From NCBI GenBank assembly GCA_030686995.1, contig CM060696.1:113270949-113334948 (forward strand): 64,000 nt of DNA, given 5' to 3'. The stretch is from Artemisia argyi. Taxonomy: Eukaryota > Streptophyta > Magnoliopsida > Asterales > Asteraceae. This document shows, piece after piece, positions 46,319 to 58,500 of this stretch. The position numbers were made by a program, and so were the translations under genes. Each line of letters begins with the position of its first letter. Positions within the stretch are counted from its first letter, which is position 1. The notes below the pieces were generated by a model. The model was given only the letters and a program-made list of their open reading frames with translations. It searched no databases and had not been told where the DNA came from.

Positions 46319-49199
46319 ATGCGCACTCGGTCACAAACAAAACGTAAACATCAGAAAAACGTACCCGAGCTACGTTCTGACACACAAGAACCAAAGACCG
46401 AAATGGCCGCTGGGCCACCACCACCTTTACCACCCCCTGACCCTCCCAGGGATGAGCCAGCTCCCGATCTCCGAACGATGGAGGAGCTGTGCCAGCCTAC
46501 CATGCAAGGGCGGGGTGGGCCTATTGCACCACTCACTATTGAGGCTACGGACTTTGGCCTCAAGCACCACATGATCCAACAAGTCCAGAATTCGTGTTAA
46601 TTTCACGGATTACCGAGTGACGATGCCAATAAGCATCTTGACAAATATCTCACGGTCACCCAAAGCATGAAACAGCATGGTGTCACCGATGATGCCCTCC
46701 GGCTGTACCTCTTCCCCTATTCTCTCACTCATCATGCCACTGCATGGTTTGACCGACTTCCAAAGAATTCTATTCGTACCTTTGATGAAATGGTAACCAA
46801 GTTTTTAGCAAAATATTTTCCACCATCCATGGTTACCAAGTTACGAAATGATATCAGCAACTTCCGGCAACGTCCCGATGAGTCTCTTTTTGAGGCTTGG
46901 GAACGTTATAAGCTAGCTATTGATCGGTGCCCTAACCACAATATGTTGCAAGTTACCATTATAGATACCTTCTATAATGGTCTGACATTGAGGCACCGAG
47001 ATATTCTCAATGCTGCTGCTGGTGGGACCTTTATGAAAAGGCGTCCCGAGGAGTGCTATGACTTAATCGAGAACATGACTGCCCACCATAACTTTTGGGA
47101 TTCCTCTGCGGAGAGGGATGCATCATGTAATTCCGTTACTCCCTCATCATCATCTCCTGAAATAATTGCTCTTACCAAAAAGATGGATGATATTTCTACG
47201 GTTGTGTTGAGAATGAGCCAAACGATGCAAAATCAGGCTCAAAATCAACAAGTGAAAGCCGTGGCCCGAAGTTGTGAAACTTGTGGGGGCCCTCATCTGT
47301 ATTCCGAGTGTCCAGCTACTGCTGGCTTTCCTCCAGAGAACGTATATGCTGCTCACAGTTCTTACAATACGGGGGGTAATTCTTACCAACCGCAAGGGGA
47401 CCGTAATCTCTTAAGCTATCGTCCCAACAATTTTCTTGGACCTCCAGGTTTTAACCAAAATCAAAACCGTAACTCGAATCAGAATTTTAACCAAGGTCAA
47501 AACTCAAATTTCCAAAACCCGAATCAAAATCAAGGCCAGTTTAATCAAAACAATTTTCAAAATGGCAATCAAAATCAAGGTTTTCAAGGAAATTTTCAAA
47601 GAAACCAGAATCAAGGGAATTACAATCAGGGTAATTTCAATCAGAGAAACACTTTTCAGGGTAACAACAATCAAAATCAAGGGAATTTTCAAAACAACCG
47701 TGTTCAAAATCCTCCTGTTCAAAATCAAAACGTTGTTCAACCCTCGTCTTCCTCCAATGCTGAATTTAAACAATTCATGAAAACACAAGAGGAAACGAAT
47801 CGGTTATTGCTTAGCACGATCTCTGAGCTTCAGAAGTCTTTAAATGATCGACCCTCGGGCCCTGGTACATTACCGAGCAACACGATCGCTAACCCGAGGG
47901 GCGATGTCAAAGCGATCACCACCCGAAGTGGGGCATCTTACAATGGACCCTCGATTCCTTCTACCTCTTCTTTTCCTCCTACTAAGGTAGCGGAACATGA
48001 ACCTGAGGTTACTACGGACAAGGTACTTCCTACTAATAACGGAGGTATCAACAACGTCCACCCTCAAGTTGTCCCGGTCCCGGCTCGTAAGCCGAAAGTT
48101 GTATTTGATCCCCCTGTGAGTTCTGATGAAATCCCAAAGAATGATCCTAAGCCGTCAATTCCATATCCTTCACGTTTGAATGATCAAAAGAACCGCGAAA
48201 AAGCTAACCATCAGATGGAAAATTTTATCAAATTTTCCAAGAATTACACTTTGATATTAGCTTCGCGGACGCTCTTCTTCTCATGCCTAAATTTGCTTCA
48301 ACAATCAAAAATCTGATAAGCAACAAAGAAAAACTTTGTGAGATGGCAAAAACTCCTCTTAATGAGCATTGCTCAGCAGTGCTCTTGAAAAAGCTTCCCG
48401 AAAAGCTTGGAGATCCCGGGAAATTTCTCATTCCTTGTATTTTCCCGGGGATGGTTGAATGCTTTGCCTTGGCCAATCTTGGCGCAAGCATTAACCTGAT
48501 GCCTTACACAGTCTGGAAAAGACTCTCACTTCCTGCTCTCACTCCGACCTGCATGACACTCGAGCTTGCAGACCGTACTATATCCCGTCCTCTCGGCATT
48601 GCCGAAGATATCTTCGTGAAAGTAGGAAAGTTCCATTTTCCGGCAGATTTCGTGATTGTTGATTTCGATGCTGACCCACGAGTCCCTCTCATTCTCGGGA
48701 GGGGATTCTTAAGAACGGGTCGTGCTTTAATCGATGTATTCGAAGAAGAAATCACTCTACGTGTTGGTGGCGAGGCCATCACATTCAATCTTGATCAGAC
48801 TTCAAGATACTCCTCCAACTATGACGCAGAAACGGTTAACCGAATTGACATCATCGATGTTGCGTCTGAGGAGTATTCTCAAGAAGTCCTTGGTTTCTCA
48901 TCCAGTGGCAGTCTTTCTACTGACCCTATCATTTCCGACTCTTCCCCTTCCCTCACTCCGTTTGAGGGAGGTGACTTCCTTCTGGAAGAGCTCGAGGCTT
49001 TTCTTTCTCAGGATAGCTCAATCCCCGATGGGGTTGATGAAAACTATCTTGACCCGGAGGGGGACATTCTTCTCCTTGAAAGATTGTTAAATGACCATCC
49101 TTCACCCTCTCCGTCTCCAAAAATACTTCATAAAGCGGAAGTCAAAAATGTTGAAATAACTGAAGACTTTCCCGAGGTTGAGCTCAAGGACTTGCCTCC
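46319..49199 (+). pseudogene. Decayed gag-protease region of element A
   Basis: The frame begins with ATG 46319 (MRTRSQ, as in element C). It holds the retrotransposon gag domain, a C-x2-C-x3-H-x4-C zinc knuckle (CETCGGPHLYSEC), a long Asn/Gln-rich segment, and the Athila-type protease (LGASINLMPY). Breaks: TAA at 46598-46600 where element C has Gln, and a one-base deletion near 48225-48235 that shifts frame. The protease catalytic Asp is Asn (ANLGAS against ADLGAS in C). The frame is then cut at 49199 by LTR B and resumes at 53777. Element A is therefore dead. Confidence 0.85.
49195..49199. repeat. Target-site duplication of solo LTR B, left (right 53777-53781)
   Basis: CCTCC occurs on both sides. 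In element C the uninterrupted sequence reads CCTCCTCATCTAGAATA once. Confidence 0.9.
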
Positions 49200-52100
49200 T
49201 GATGAGTGTCTAAATACTCATCATTTTGTACCAATCTGAACTGCCAAAACATACAAAAACACTCAAAAATGCATCATAATACTTAAAATATCTTAGAAGT
49301 GTGTTTTATATGTTTCAAATACAAAATATGCAAAAACAAATGAAAAACGTACAAAGTTTGCATAATTGGCAGTTTCAGTCCCTCAAGTTTCAAATATTGT
49401 CAAAACTAGTCCCTGAAGGTTTTAAATGAATAAAAAGTCAACTTAAGTCCTTGGGAAACCAAAAATGTTCACAAAACATCCCTGGATAAAAGTTTACACA
49501 AACTGGCAATTTTTACCCCTCAAGTTACAAAATTGGCAAAATGGTCCCTGGGTATTCAAAAATGGAAAATTTACAAATAATACCCTTGTACTATGCATGA
49601 ATGACAAAATGGAACAATTTTGATAACATTTTGAGAAATTACAAGTTTAATCCCTTAAAAATCCAAATTTACAATAAAGGTCCCTGGAGTTTGAAAAATT
49701 GCAGAAAAGGTCCCTGGGTGTTTTTAAATGGAAAAATAAATAAATAAGTCCTTGGTTTATTAAATTTGGCAAGTTAAGTCCTTAAAAATACTTTGGGAAA
49801 ATAACATGTTCAGCCCCTCAACTTTGCCAAATTTACAATTTTGGTCCTTGTTCACTTAAACCAATCCGGACCCTTTTTATTTTAATAATCCAAAACCAAA
49901 AACTAATCCAACCCACCTTACCCTACCAGCCCACACACACCCCTAGCCCAACCATAAGCCCAGTCCAAACCTACCCTTTTTATTTAAAAACAGCGCTGAC
50001 CCGCGTTGACCACCCAAAACCGCCAAACACCCCAGCTCCACTGTTCATCCCCCACCTTCACCCCTGCAAACCAAAACCAGGTGGTTTCACCACCACCACC
50101 TCACCTTTCCAGCTCACCCTCATCACCTTTCCACCTCACACATCAAACCAGATGGGCATTTAATGCCTTCTCCACAATTTTTCACTCCCAAACCACATCC
50201 ACACCTCTGTTTCTTCCATAAAGCACCCACTTGCCTAGAAACCTTCCATTTTGTCTCCTGACACCTCCACAAGCCCCCAATAATCTTTAATTGCAACCCT
50301 TTGCCTCCACGTTAACGTGGAGGACTTTGGCGCCAAAAGTGATTTTAAACGATCATGATCAATTGGACATAATGGATGGCTCAGATGAAGTGGGAAAGAC
50401 TCAGAAGATATTTCTAAACCTAATTGGAGCATATAAAAGGAAAGAGAAGCAGAGGAGAAGAGTACCTAGTTTATTTTTCAATAATTGTATGTCGTATTAA
50501 TATTTTCAAAAGTTCAAGTGTAATTTTAAGCTTTCAAGTTTAAGTTTAAGTGTTCTCAGTGTATTAGTAATCTCTTCAGTTAATAAAAATCAAGTGTGTT
50601 TTGTTATCTCAAGTAATGCAATTTCTAATTTCATTTCAAATTTCTCAATAAGCTATAAGTGTTGTTCTTAGTTGATGTTACAGACGCAATAAGTTCATAT
50701 AAGCTCCTCAGAAAGCTTGTGTAAGCTTTTAGAAACTTAATCAATCAATTTAGTGTTCAAGGTAAAAAATTCACAAAAATACAAAAAAATAAAGAAAAAT
50801 TCAAAAATCAGTTCTTCAAGCATGATCAAGTAGGAGCAAGGCAAATATTGGATGGTCTTGGGTTAGTGAATCTGTGGAGATTCCATAGGATTGTTCTTGG
50901 TTCTTGGCTCTAAGCAGGAAAGCAATTTGTAAGTTTCAAAAAAATTTCATTTCTGTCTTTTTACTGTAGCTTTGCTTATTGTTTAGCTCTTTCAGTGCTT
51001 AATGCTTATTTAGTCTTATATAGTTATAATATAACATAATAATAGTGTCTTGTTTGTTTGAATCAATAGTTACTAAAAAAATAAAAATCAATCAGTCAAT
51101 ATTGCATATCTTGTGTTCTTGAGTATCTGTGGTAATTATCTGTTTCTAAGTGCTTAATTACATTTGATATATCATAATAAGTCATGTTGGTTCATTAGAA
51201 TAAGCTCTTATAGCCCTTAGCTAATTGAATCTCAAAACAGTCTAGATTAGAGGGTGTTTGGAATAAGCTTTTGAGCTGAGTTCTTGTTGTTATTTGATGT
51301 TCAATTGTGTTTCACTAGACTGCAGTAGTATAATATAGGTTAAGTAAGGCATAAAATTGTGAGTTCATACACCCAAAGTCAAAATCTTAGTCTAATCATC
51401 TCCACAGTTAACTGTGTGAGATTTGGGACCTCAAACCCACACCATTAGCTTAAATCTAATAACTCTAGCTTAATATAAGTACCTTATAGCTTATTATAAC
51501 TTAATCAATTAGTATCAGTCATTAGAAATCCAAAATAGTCAAAGTACCAAGTTTCATTCAAAAGTCAAATTTGTATTACTCAGATTTTCTCAAATCTTAG
51601 GAGATTTTTGTAGATTTATGTGTTAAGAATTATACTTTGTGCTTTTCAGGTTTAGTAGTCTACCACCCCAGCTTTAAGTTCCAATAAGTCTTATAATTTT
51701 AAGATTTTTTATCTAGGCCCCACAGACCCTCAAACTCACTTGCAGGGCAAAGGTGTGCCCTGCTCACTTAGACCCAGTTCATCACCACAACTTTGTTGGT
51801 GATTTCTTATCAATCCAGTGGACCCCACACCTCAACCATTAGCTTAATTTATAGCTTATTAGTCCAGCTTATCTCATCTAGGCTTAGTTTAGCTTTTAGC
51901 TTATTGTGGCATAACTTTTAGGATCCAAATTGTGACCTGTGTAAAACAAGCTATACTGAGTACTCAGTATATGATCACCATTTTGAAGGCTCATTCAGAG
52001 CTTATTAGGAAACCATAAGCTTAGCTTCTTGGTTATTTGTGTAGCTTATCAACCCATATTTGAACCCCTAGGCTTTGCTTGAACCCTATTTCACTATTGT

Positions 52101-53776
52101 GGACCCCACACTCATTGAAAGTGGACTGCAAGGCAAAGCCTTACCCTGCACATCAGCTTACCACCACCACAACACCAACTTTGGTGGTGATTTGTGGCCA
52201 ACTCAGTGGGCCCCACACCTTCTACTTAGCTTATTATAACCCCCCTCCTACCCAGGTTCAATAGTTGACCATTAGTTTGACATATAGACCAGTGGACCCC
52301 ACCTTAAATTGTCCCCAATCTCTGTCCCATTTCTGAGTCAGAACTCAAATAAGCAAGTGCTTATTTGAGCTTCTCAGCTTATTTTAGGAGCTTATATCAT
52401 TAAGTTTAGTTTAATATAGTTCAAATAACTTAGGTAAACTAGATTTCACCATAGTGGACCCCACATAACCTCAGTTTAGCTTATTTCTTAATTTAGTCAA
52501 CCTTAGTCAACTGTTTAAGCTAATAAGCACTCTCAGTGCTTATTCTTTATTTCCAAAGTATTTGTCTTTATTAAAGTTTCATTATTTAAGTATTTAAGTA
52601 GTTTTATAAAAGAAAAACCAGAAAAAGCAAACATAAAAATAGTGATAGCTTCTATTTAATAGAAATTATCTAATTAATTTTCATTTTAGCTTATTAATAA
52701 GCAATTGTCCAATTTTATAATTTTATAAATTACTTAGTACCTTAAAGTAGTTAAAATAATTTTCTTAGAATTTTCCTAAGCAGTTTACTATTTATTAGAT
52801 TTAAAACTAGTTTAAATAATTAAATAGGTAATAATAGAAATTAAATAGATTTCTTTAATTTTAATTATCTAAAGTAGAATTTTATATTTTTCCTAAGTTT
52901 TATAAAGTAGTTAAGATTTTTAAAAAATAGTTTCATAATTTCCACTGTTTATTTTATAATTTTCTTATTTAAATTAATTAAATTAGCTTAAAATAAATTA
53001 ATAAGTAATTAATTAGTCAATTAGCTTAAATATAATTTTTAGTAACTTTTTATAATTTTGTAGTGTTCCTGTATTGTTTAAATAGTTTTATAAATTTTAT
53101 CATAATTTTCTAAGGTCATTTAGTAATAATAATAATTTAAAATAGTTTAATTAGATTAATTAAATTAAATAGTTATTAATTGATAAAATACTTATAAAAA
53201 GACAAAAATATTTATTTTCATTTTTTATACTTTCTTCAAGTTCTTATTTAGGTTTAGAAATTATTTATTTAAGTTTTTAGGTTTATTTGTAATAGTTGTA
53301 ATATTTAGTTAATTTAAATTAAGCTTTTAAATTAGATTTTAATTAGTTTTATTAATTAAATAGTAATTAAATATTATAATAATCATTTTCATAATTTCAA
53401 TTTCATTTTCAATTTTCTTTAATATTAAGTTTTCAAAAGTTTCACTTTTAACCCCTGTAGTTTGTAACTTGTTAAATACCAATTTTCTCTGTCTGTTATC
53501 TGATTATCTGATTTTGTGTTCATTTCTGTATTTTTGTTATAATTTCATATTTTCCAAATATCAAGCAATCAGTAGTGTAATCAACCCTCAAATCATATTT
53601 GTTACTGTCCTCAGTACCACTCACTTTCCTATCCGTTTACAAATACAATTTCAATCTCGTTGGGATTTAACGACCCGGGGATTTTCCTGTACTTCCACGG
53701 TCAATATTAACTTGCACTTTCTCCCAGGTGGGCCTAACAGCTTCACAAGGCTGACTGGTTGGTTTGGGAGGAGTCA
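49200..53776 (+). mobile_element. Solo LTR B (4.58 kb) inserted in the pol of element A
   Basis: It starts TGATGAGTGT and ends GGAGTCA, flanked on both sides by CCTCC (49195-49199 and 53777-53781). The host reading frame resumes directly after the right CCTCC and matches element C. There is no internal region, hence a solo LTR left by LTR-LTR recombination. Its first 1723 bp line up with LTR C (offset 13078) without any gap and with about seven base differences by eye. Small open frames in it (50006-50221, 50291-50500) occur identically in LTR C and are not genes. Confidence 0.9.
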
Positions 53777-54985
53777 CCTCCTCATCTAGAATATGCATTT
53801 CTGGAGGGTGATGATAAATTGCCCGTCATTATTGCTAAAGACTTAAAAGTTGAGGAAAAGGCAGCACTCCTAAAGGTTCTAAAGTCACATAAATAAGCAA
53901 TCGCTTGGAAACTCTCCGACATTAAGGGCATAAGCCCGAACTTTTTTACTCATAAAATCTTAATGGAGGATGACTTTAAGCCAGTAGTGCAACAACAGAG
54001 AAGGGTAAATCCAAAAATCTACGAAGTTATCAAACAAGAAGTTCTTAAACTTCTTGATGCGGGATTGATTTATCCTATTTCTGACAGTCCTTGGGTTAGC
54101 CCAATTCATTGTGTCCCTAAAAAGGGTGGCATTACCGTTGTCACCAACGAGGATAACGAGTTGATTCCAACTCGTTTGGTCACGGGTTGGCGAGTATGTA
54201 TTGACTATCGAAAGTTAAATGAAGCCACCCGTAAAGACCATTTTCCTCTCCCTTTTATGGACCAGATGCTTGAAAGACTTGCGGGGAATGAATACTACTG
54301 CTTCCTCGATGGTTTTTCGGGTTACTTCCAAATCCCCATTGATCCCCAGGATCAAGAGAAGACTACCTTCACATGCCCCTACGGAACTTTTGCTTACAGA
54401 CGTATGCCTTTCGGCTTATGTAATGCTCCAGGCACGTTCCAGAGGTGCATGATGTCTATCTTTTCCGACATGATCGGGAAAACTATGGAGGTATTCATGG
54501 ATGACTTTTCAGTCATCGGGGATTCATTCCAGACCTGCCTCTCCCACTTGGAACATATGCTTAAACGTTGCAAAGAAACGAATTTAAGTCTCAACTGGGA
54601 GAAGAGTCACTTTATGGTTAAAGAGGGCATAGTCCTCGGCCATAAAATCTCAAAAAACGGGATTGAGGTTGACAAAGCCAAAATCGATGTCATTGCTAAA
54701 TTACCTCCTCCCACCACCGTAAAAGGTGTTAGGAGCTTTTTGGGTCATGCCGGCTTCTACCGTAGGTTTATCCAAGATTTTTCAAAGATTGCCCGGCCTA
54801 TGACCCATCTCCTCGAGAAGGATGCTCCTTTCATATTCTCTCCTGAGTGCATCAAAGCTTTTGAAACATTAAAGAAAAAGCTTACCGAGGCACCGATTCT
54901 TGTTGCCCCCGATTGGGACCTACCTTTTGAGCTTATGTGAGATGCTAGTGATTTTGCCATAGGTGCCGTCTTGGGGCAACGAAAA
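53777..54985 (+). pseudogene. Reverse-transcriptase part of element A's pol, truncated in RNase H
   Basis: The sequence resumes the frame broken at 49199. It carries WVSPIHCVPKKGG, VCIDYRKLNEATRKDHFPLP, the catalytic FMDD and FLGHAGFYRRF, all close to element C. TAA at 53894-53896 replaces a Gln codon and TGA at 54938-54940 replaces a Cys codon. Homology stops right after the start of RNase H (AIGAVLGQRKAK), where leader sequence of another element follows. Confidence 0.85.
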
Positions 54986-55540
54986 GCAAAATCACCCCTT
55001 TGTAAATTTTTAAGAAAAGCAAAATCATATCTGAAAACGTTCATTAACATTTCTCCTGAAGTGTTAACAACACCAAACAAATCATAAACAACAAAACAAA
55101 ACTGTGAAGTTAAATTACTTCGTATCTTTACGATTACAACCTATACAGTTGGTTTAAGGTAAGTTCTGACATTAAATTGCGAACTTAAGAGGGATCCATT
55201 TATTTCCTCCCGCCAGCCTGCGAGTAATCTTAAAGGAACGATTTCGGTTAACGAATCAGTTTCAAAAATATTGTCCAAGTTTTTTTTCACCCATACACGA
55301 AAAGCCAAAAACATTTTACTGTGAATATAATTACATAAAAGTTTACCACCGCAAACCAAGGCAGAACACCTACCAACTGGGGGTGTGAACATAATAAGTT
55401 CCCAAACCTAAGATTCAAAACTTACCATTGTATCCTTGTGGATAGTGTACCTTTTTTAAAGGAGCTGTTCATTTGTGATTATTGGGTTTAAGTTCACTGT
55501 AGTTTTGCCTCTATCTTGTGTTGAAAACTAATTTTTGTGC
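54986..55540 (+). mobile_element. A/C fusion point and leader of element C
   Basis: A 14-bp direct repeat, GAAAAGCAAAATCA, lies at 54981-54994 and 55014-55027 across the change from element A pol to leader sequence. From about 55010 the sequence matches the leader of element A (45840 onward). The LTR, primer-binding site and first part of the leader of C are missing. The TTTAAG/GTAAGTT donor-like site is at 55153-55165. Confidence 0.75.
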
Positions 55541-58500
55541 ATGCGCACTCGTTCACAAGCAAAGAATAAAAAGAAGAAAAACGTACCCGAGTTACGTATT
55601 GTTGAAAAAGAACACACAAAAAAAATGAACGACGAGCCCCCATTCCTTCCCAAGGATGAGCCAGTTCCTGACACCCGAACTATGGAGGAACTGTGTCAAC
55701 CTACCATGCAAGGGAGGGGTGGACCAATTGCACCACTCACTATTGGAGCCACGGATTTTGGATTAAAACACCACATGATACAACAGATCCAGAATACGTG
55801 CCAGTTCCACGGATTGCCAGGTGACGATGCCAACAGGCATCTCGACAAATTTTTAACTGTCACCCAAAGCATGAAACAAAATGGCGTCACCGAAGACGGC
55901 CTACGTTTATACTTGTTCCCCTATTCTCTCACTCATCATGCAACTTCATGGTTCGATCGACTTCCTAAGAATTCGATCCACACTTTTGATGAGATGATCA
56001 CTAAATTCCTGGCCAAATACTTTCCACCATCTATGGTCACAAAGCTGAGGAATGATATCAGCAACTTCAGACAGCTTCCCGAAGAGTCCTTATTTGAGGC
56101 ATGGGAACGCTACAAACTCGCCATTGATCGGTGTCCTAATCATAACATGCTTCTTGTCACCATTATTGATACCTTTTATAATGGTTTGACACTCCGTCAT
56201 CGTGACACCATCAATGCTGCTGCTGGGGGCACCTTTATGAAAAGGACCCCTGAAGAGTGTTATGACTTAATCGAAAACATGACTGCCCATCATAATTTTT
56301 GGGACTCCTCTGCTGAGAGGAACGACTCATTTAAGTCAGACACTCCGGCAAGCAATGAAATATCAATCCTAGCTAAAAAGCTGGATGATTTGTCTACAGC
56401 AGTTTTGCGTATCCATCAGAATAATCCTAATCAGGTCAAAACTGTTAACCCAAGTTGTGAAACTTGTGGTGGTCCACATCCCTACACAGAGTGCCCACAC
56501 TCCAGTGGCTTTGCTCGTGAAAACATATCCGCAGCTCAAGGTTCCTATAATACGGGAGGTAATTCTTACCAACCGCAAGGAGACCGAAACCTTTTGAGCT
56601 ACCGTTCTAATAACTATATTGGACCACCAGGGTTTAATCAACCTCAAAATAGGAACCAAAATTTTAACCAGAATCAGAACCAGAATCGAATGAACCAAGG
56701 TTATAACAACCAAGGGAATTTCATCTCTAGTCAAAATCAGTTTAACCAAAATCAGAACCAAGGGAACTATAATCGTAATCAAGGTCAGAACAATTACCCA
56801 CAGGGTAATTTTCAACAACAAAACCACTTCCAAGGTAACAACAATCAGCAACATGGGAATTTCCAAAACAATCGGGCTCAAAATTTTCAAAACCAAAATC
56901 AAGCCATTGTTCCAACTGGACCATCACATGATGAGTTATTAAAACAGTTTATGAAATCCCAAGAAGAACTAAACAGAATGCTGGTTAGTCAAATGTCTAA
57001 TTTCCAGAAGTCTTTAAATGATCGACCCTCGGGCTCAGGTACAACTTTACCTAGCAACACGATCGCTAATCCGAGGGGCGATGTAAAGGCGATCACCACA
57101 AGAAGTGGAGTTTCTCACAAAGGACCTACAGCTCCCTCTACCTCATCTCCTATCCCTGTAGAGGAATGTGAAACTGAGGATACCACGGATACGGTACTTC
57201 CTAATAATAACAGAGGTACCAATGACATCCCTCCTCCAGTTATCCCGGTCCCGACTCCCACTAAAAGAGTCGTGTTTGAAACTACCAAAGGTCCTGTTGA
57301 ATATCCAAAAGCCAACCCAAAAACAACAATTCCATATCCCTCACGATTGCAAGACCAAAAGCTCCGTGAAAAAGCTAATCATCAGATGGAAAAATTCTTT
57401 CAGATTTTCCAAGAACTACACTTCGATATTAGTTTCGCGGACGCTCTTCTTTTAATGCCCAAATTCGCATCGACAATCAAAAACCTGTTGAGCAATAAAG
57501 AAAAAATGTTTGAAATGGCACGAACTCCACTTAATGAGAACTGCTCTGCGGTTCTGTTAAAACAGCTTCCCGAAAAGCTAGGAGACCCCGGGAAATTTCT
57601 AATACCATGTACTTTCCCGGGTATGGTTGAATGCTTTGCCTTGGCCGATCTTGGTGCAAGCATCAATTTAATGCCTTATTCAGTTTGGAAAAAGCTCTCT
57701 CTTCAGGCACTTAGTCCCACATGCATGACTCTCGAGCTTGCAGACCGTTCAATTTCACGTCCCCTCGGTATTGCCGAGGACGTATTTGTGAGAGTGGGAA
57801 AGTTCCATTTTCCGGCGGACTTTGTTGTTGTTGATTTCGATGCAGATCTAAGAGTTCCTCTCATTCTTGGGAGGGGATTCTTAAGAACAGGACGTGCATT
57901 AATCGACGTTTTCGATGAGGAAATCACGTTACGAGTTGGAAATGAAGCGATAACGTTCGACCTTGATCAAACCTCGAGATACTCCTCGAATTATAATGCT
58001 GATTCGGTCAACCGAATTGATGTCATTGACATTGCATCCGAGGAGTATGCTCAGGAATTCCTTGGATTCACTGATAAATTTCCGAGTGGTAATCCCACTG
58101 TTTCTTCTGATCCCATAATCGCTAATTCTTCTCCTTCCCTCACTCCGTTTGGGGGAAGTGATTTCGTCCTTGAGGAATTAGAGGCCTTTCTCAAAAGTGA
58201 CTCAGTTCCCAAAGGAATTGATTACCAAGAGATTGACCCGGAGGGGGATATACTTCTCCTTGAGGAGTTATTGAACAAAGATCCTTCTCCCATTCCTGTT
58301 CTGCCTCCACAACTTCATAAGGTGGAAGTCAAATATGTTGAGAAAAATGATGACTTCCCCGAGGTTGAACTTAAGGACCTACCTCCTCATCTAGAATACG
58401 CATTCTTGGAAGGTAACAATAAGTTACCGGTCATTATTGCAAAAGACTTAAAGGATGAGGAGAAAACCGCGCTGCTCAAGGTTTTAAAGTCCCACAAACA

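Noticed and set aside
47436..47788. Long open frames overlapping the Asn/Gln-rich part of gag on both strands
   Set aside because: They are shadows of the CAA/AAT-rich gag sequence.
50006..50500. Two small open frames, repeated identically at 63084-63578
   Set aside because: They lie inside LTRs B and C and are identical because the LTRs are. No domain, and the frames are not kept in LTR A.
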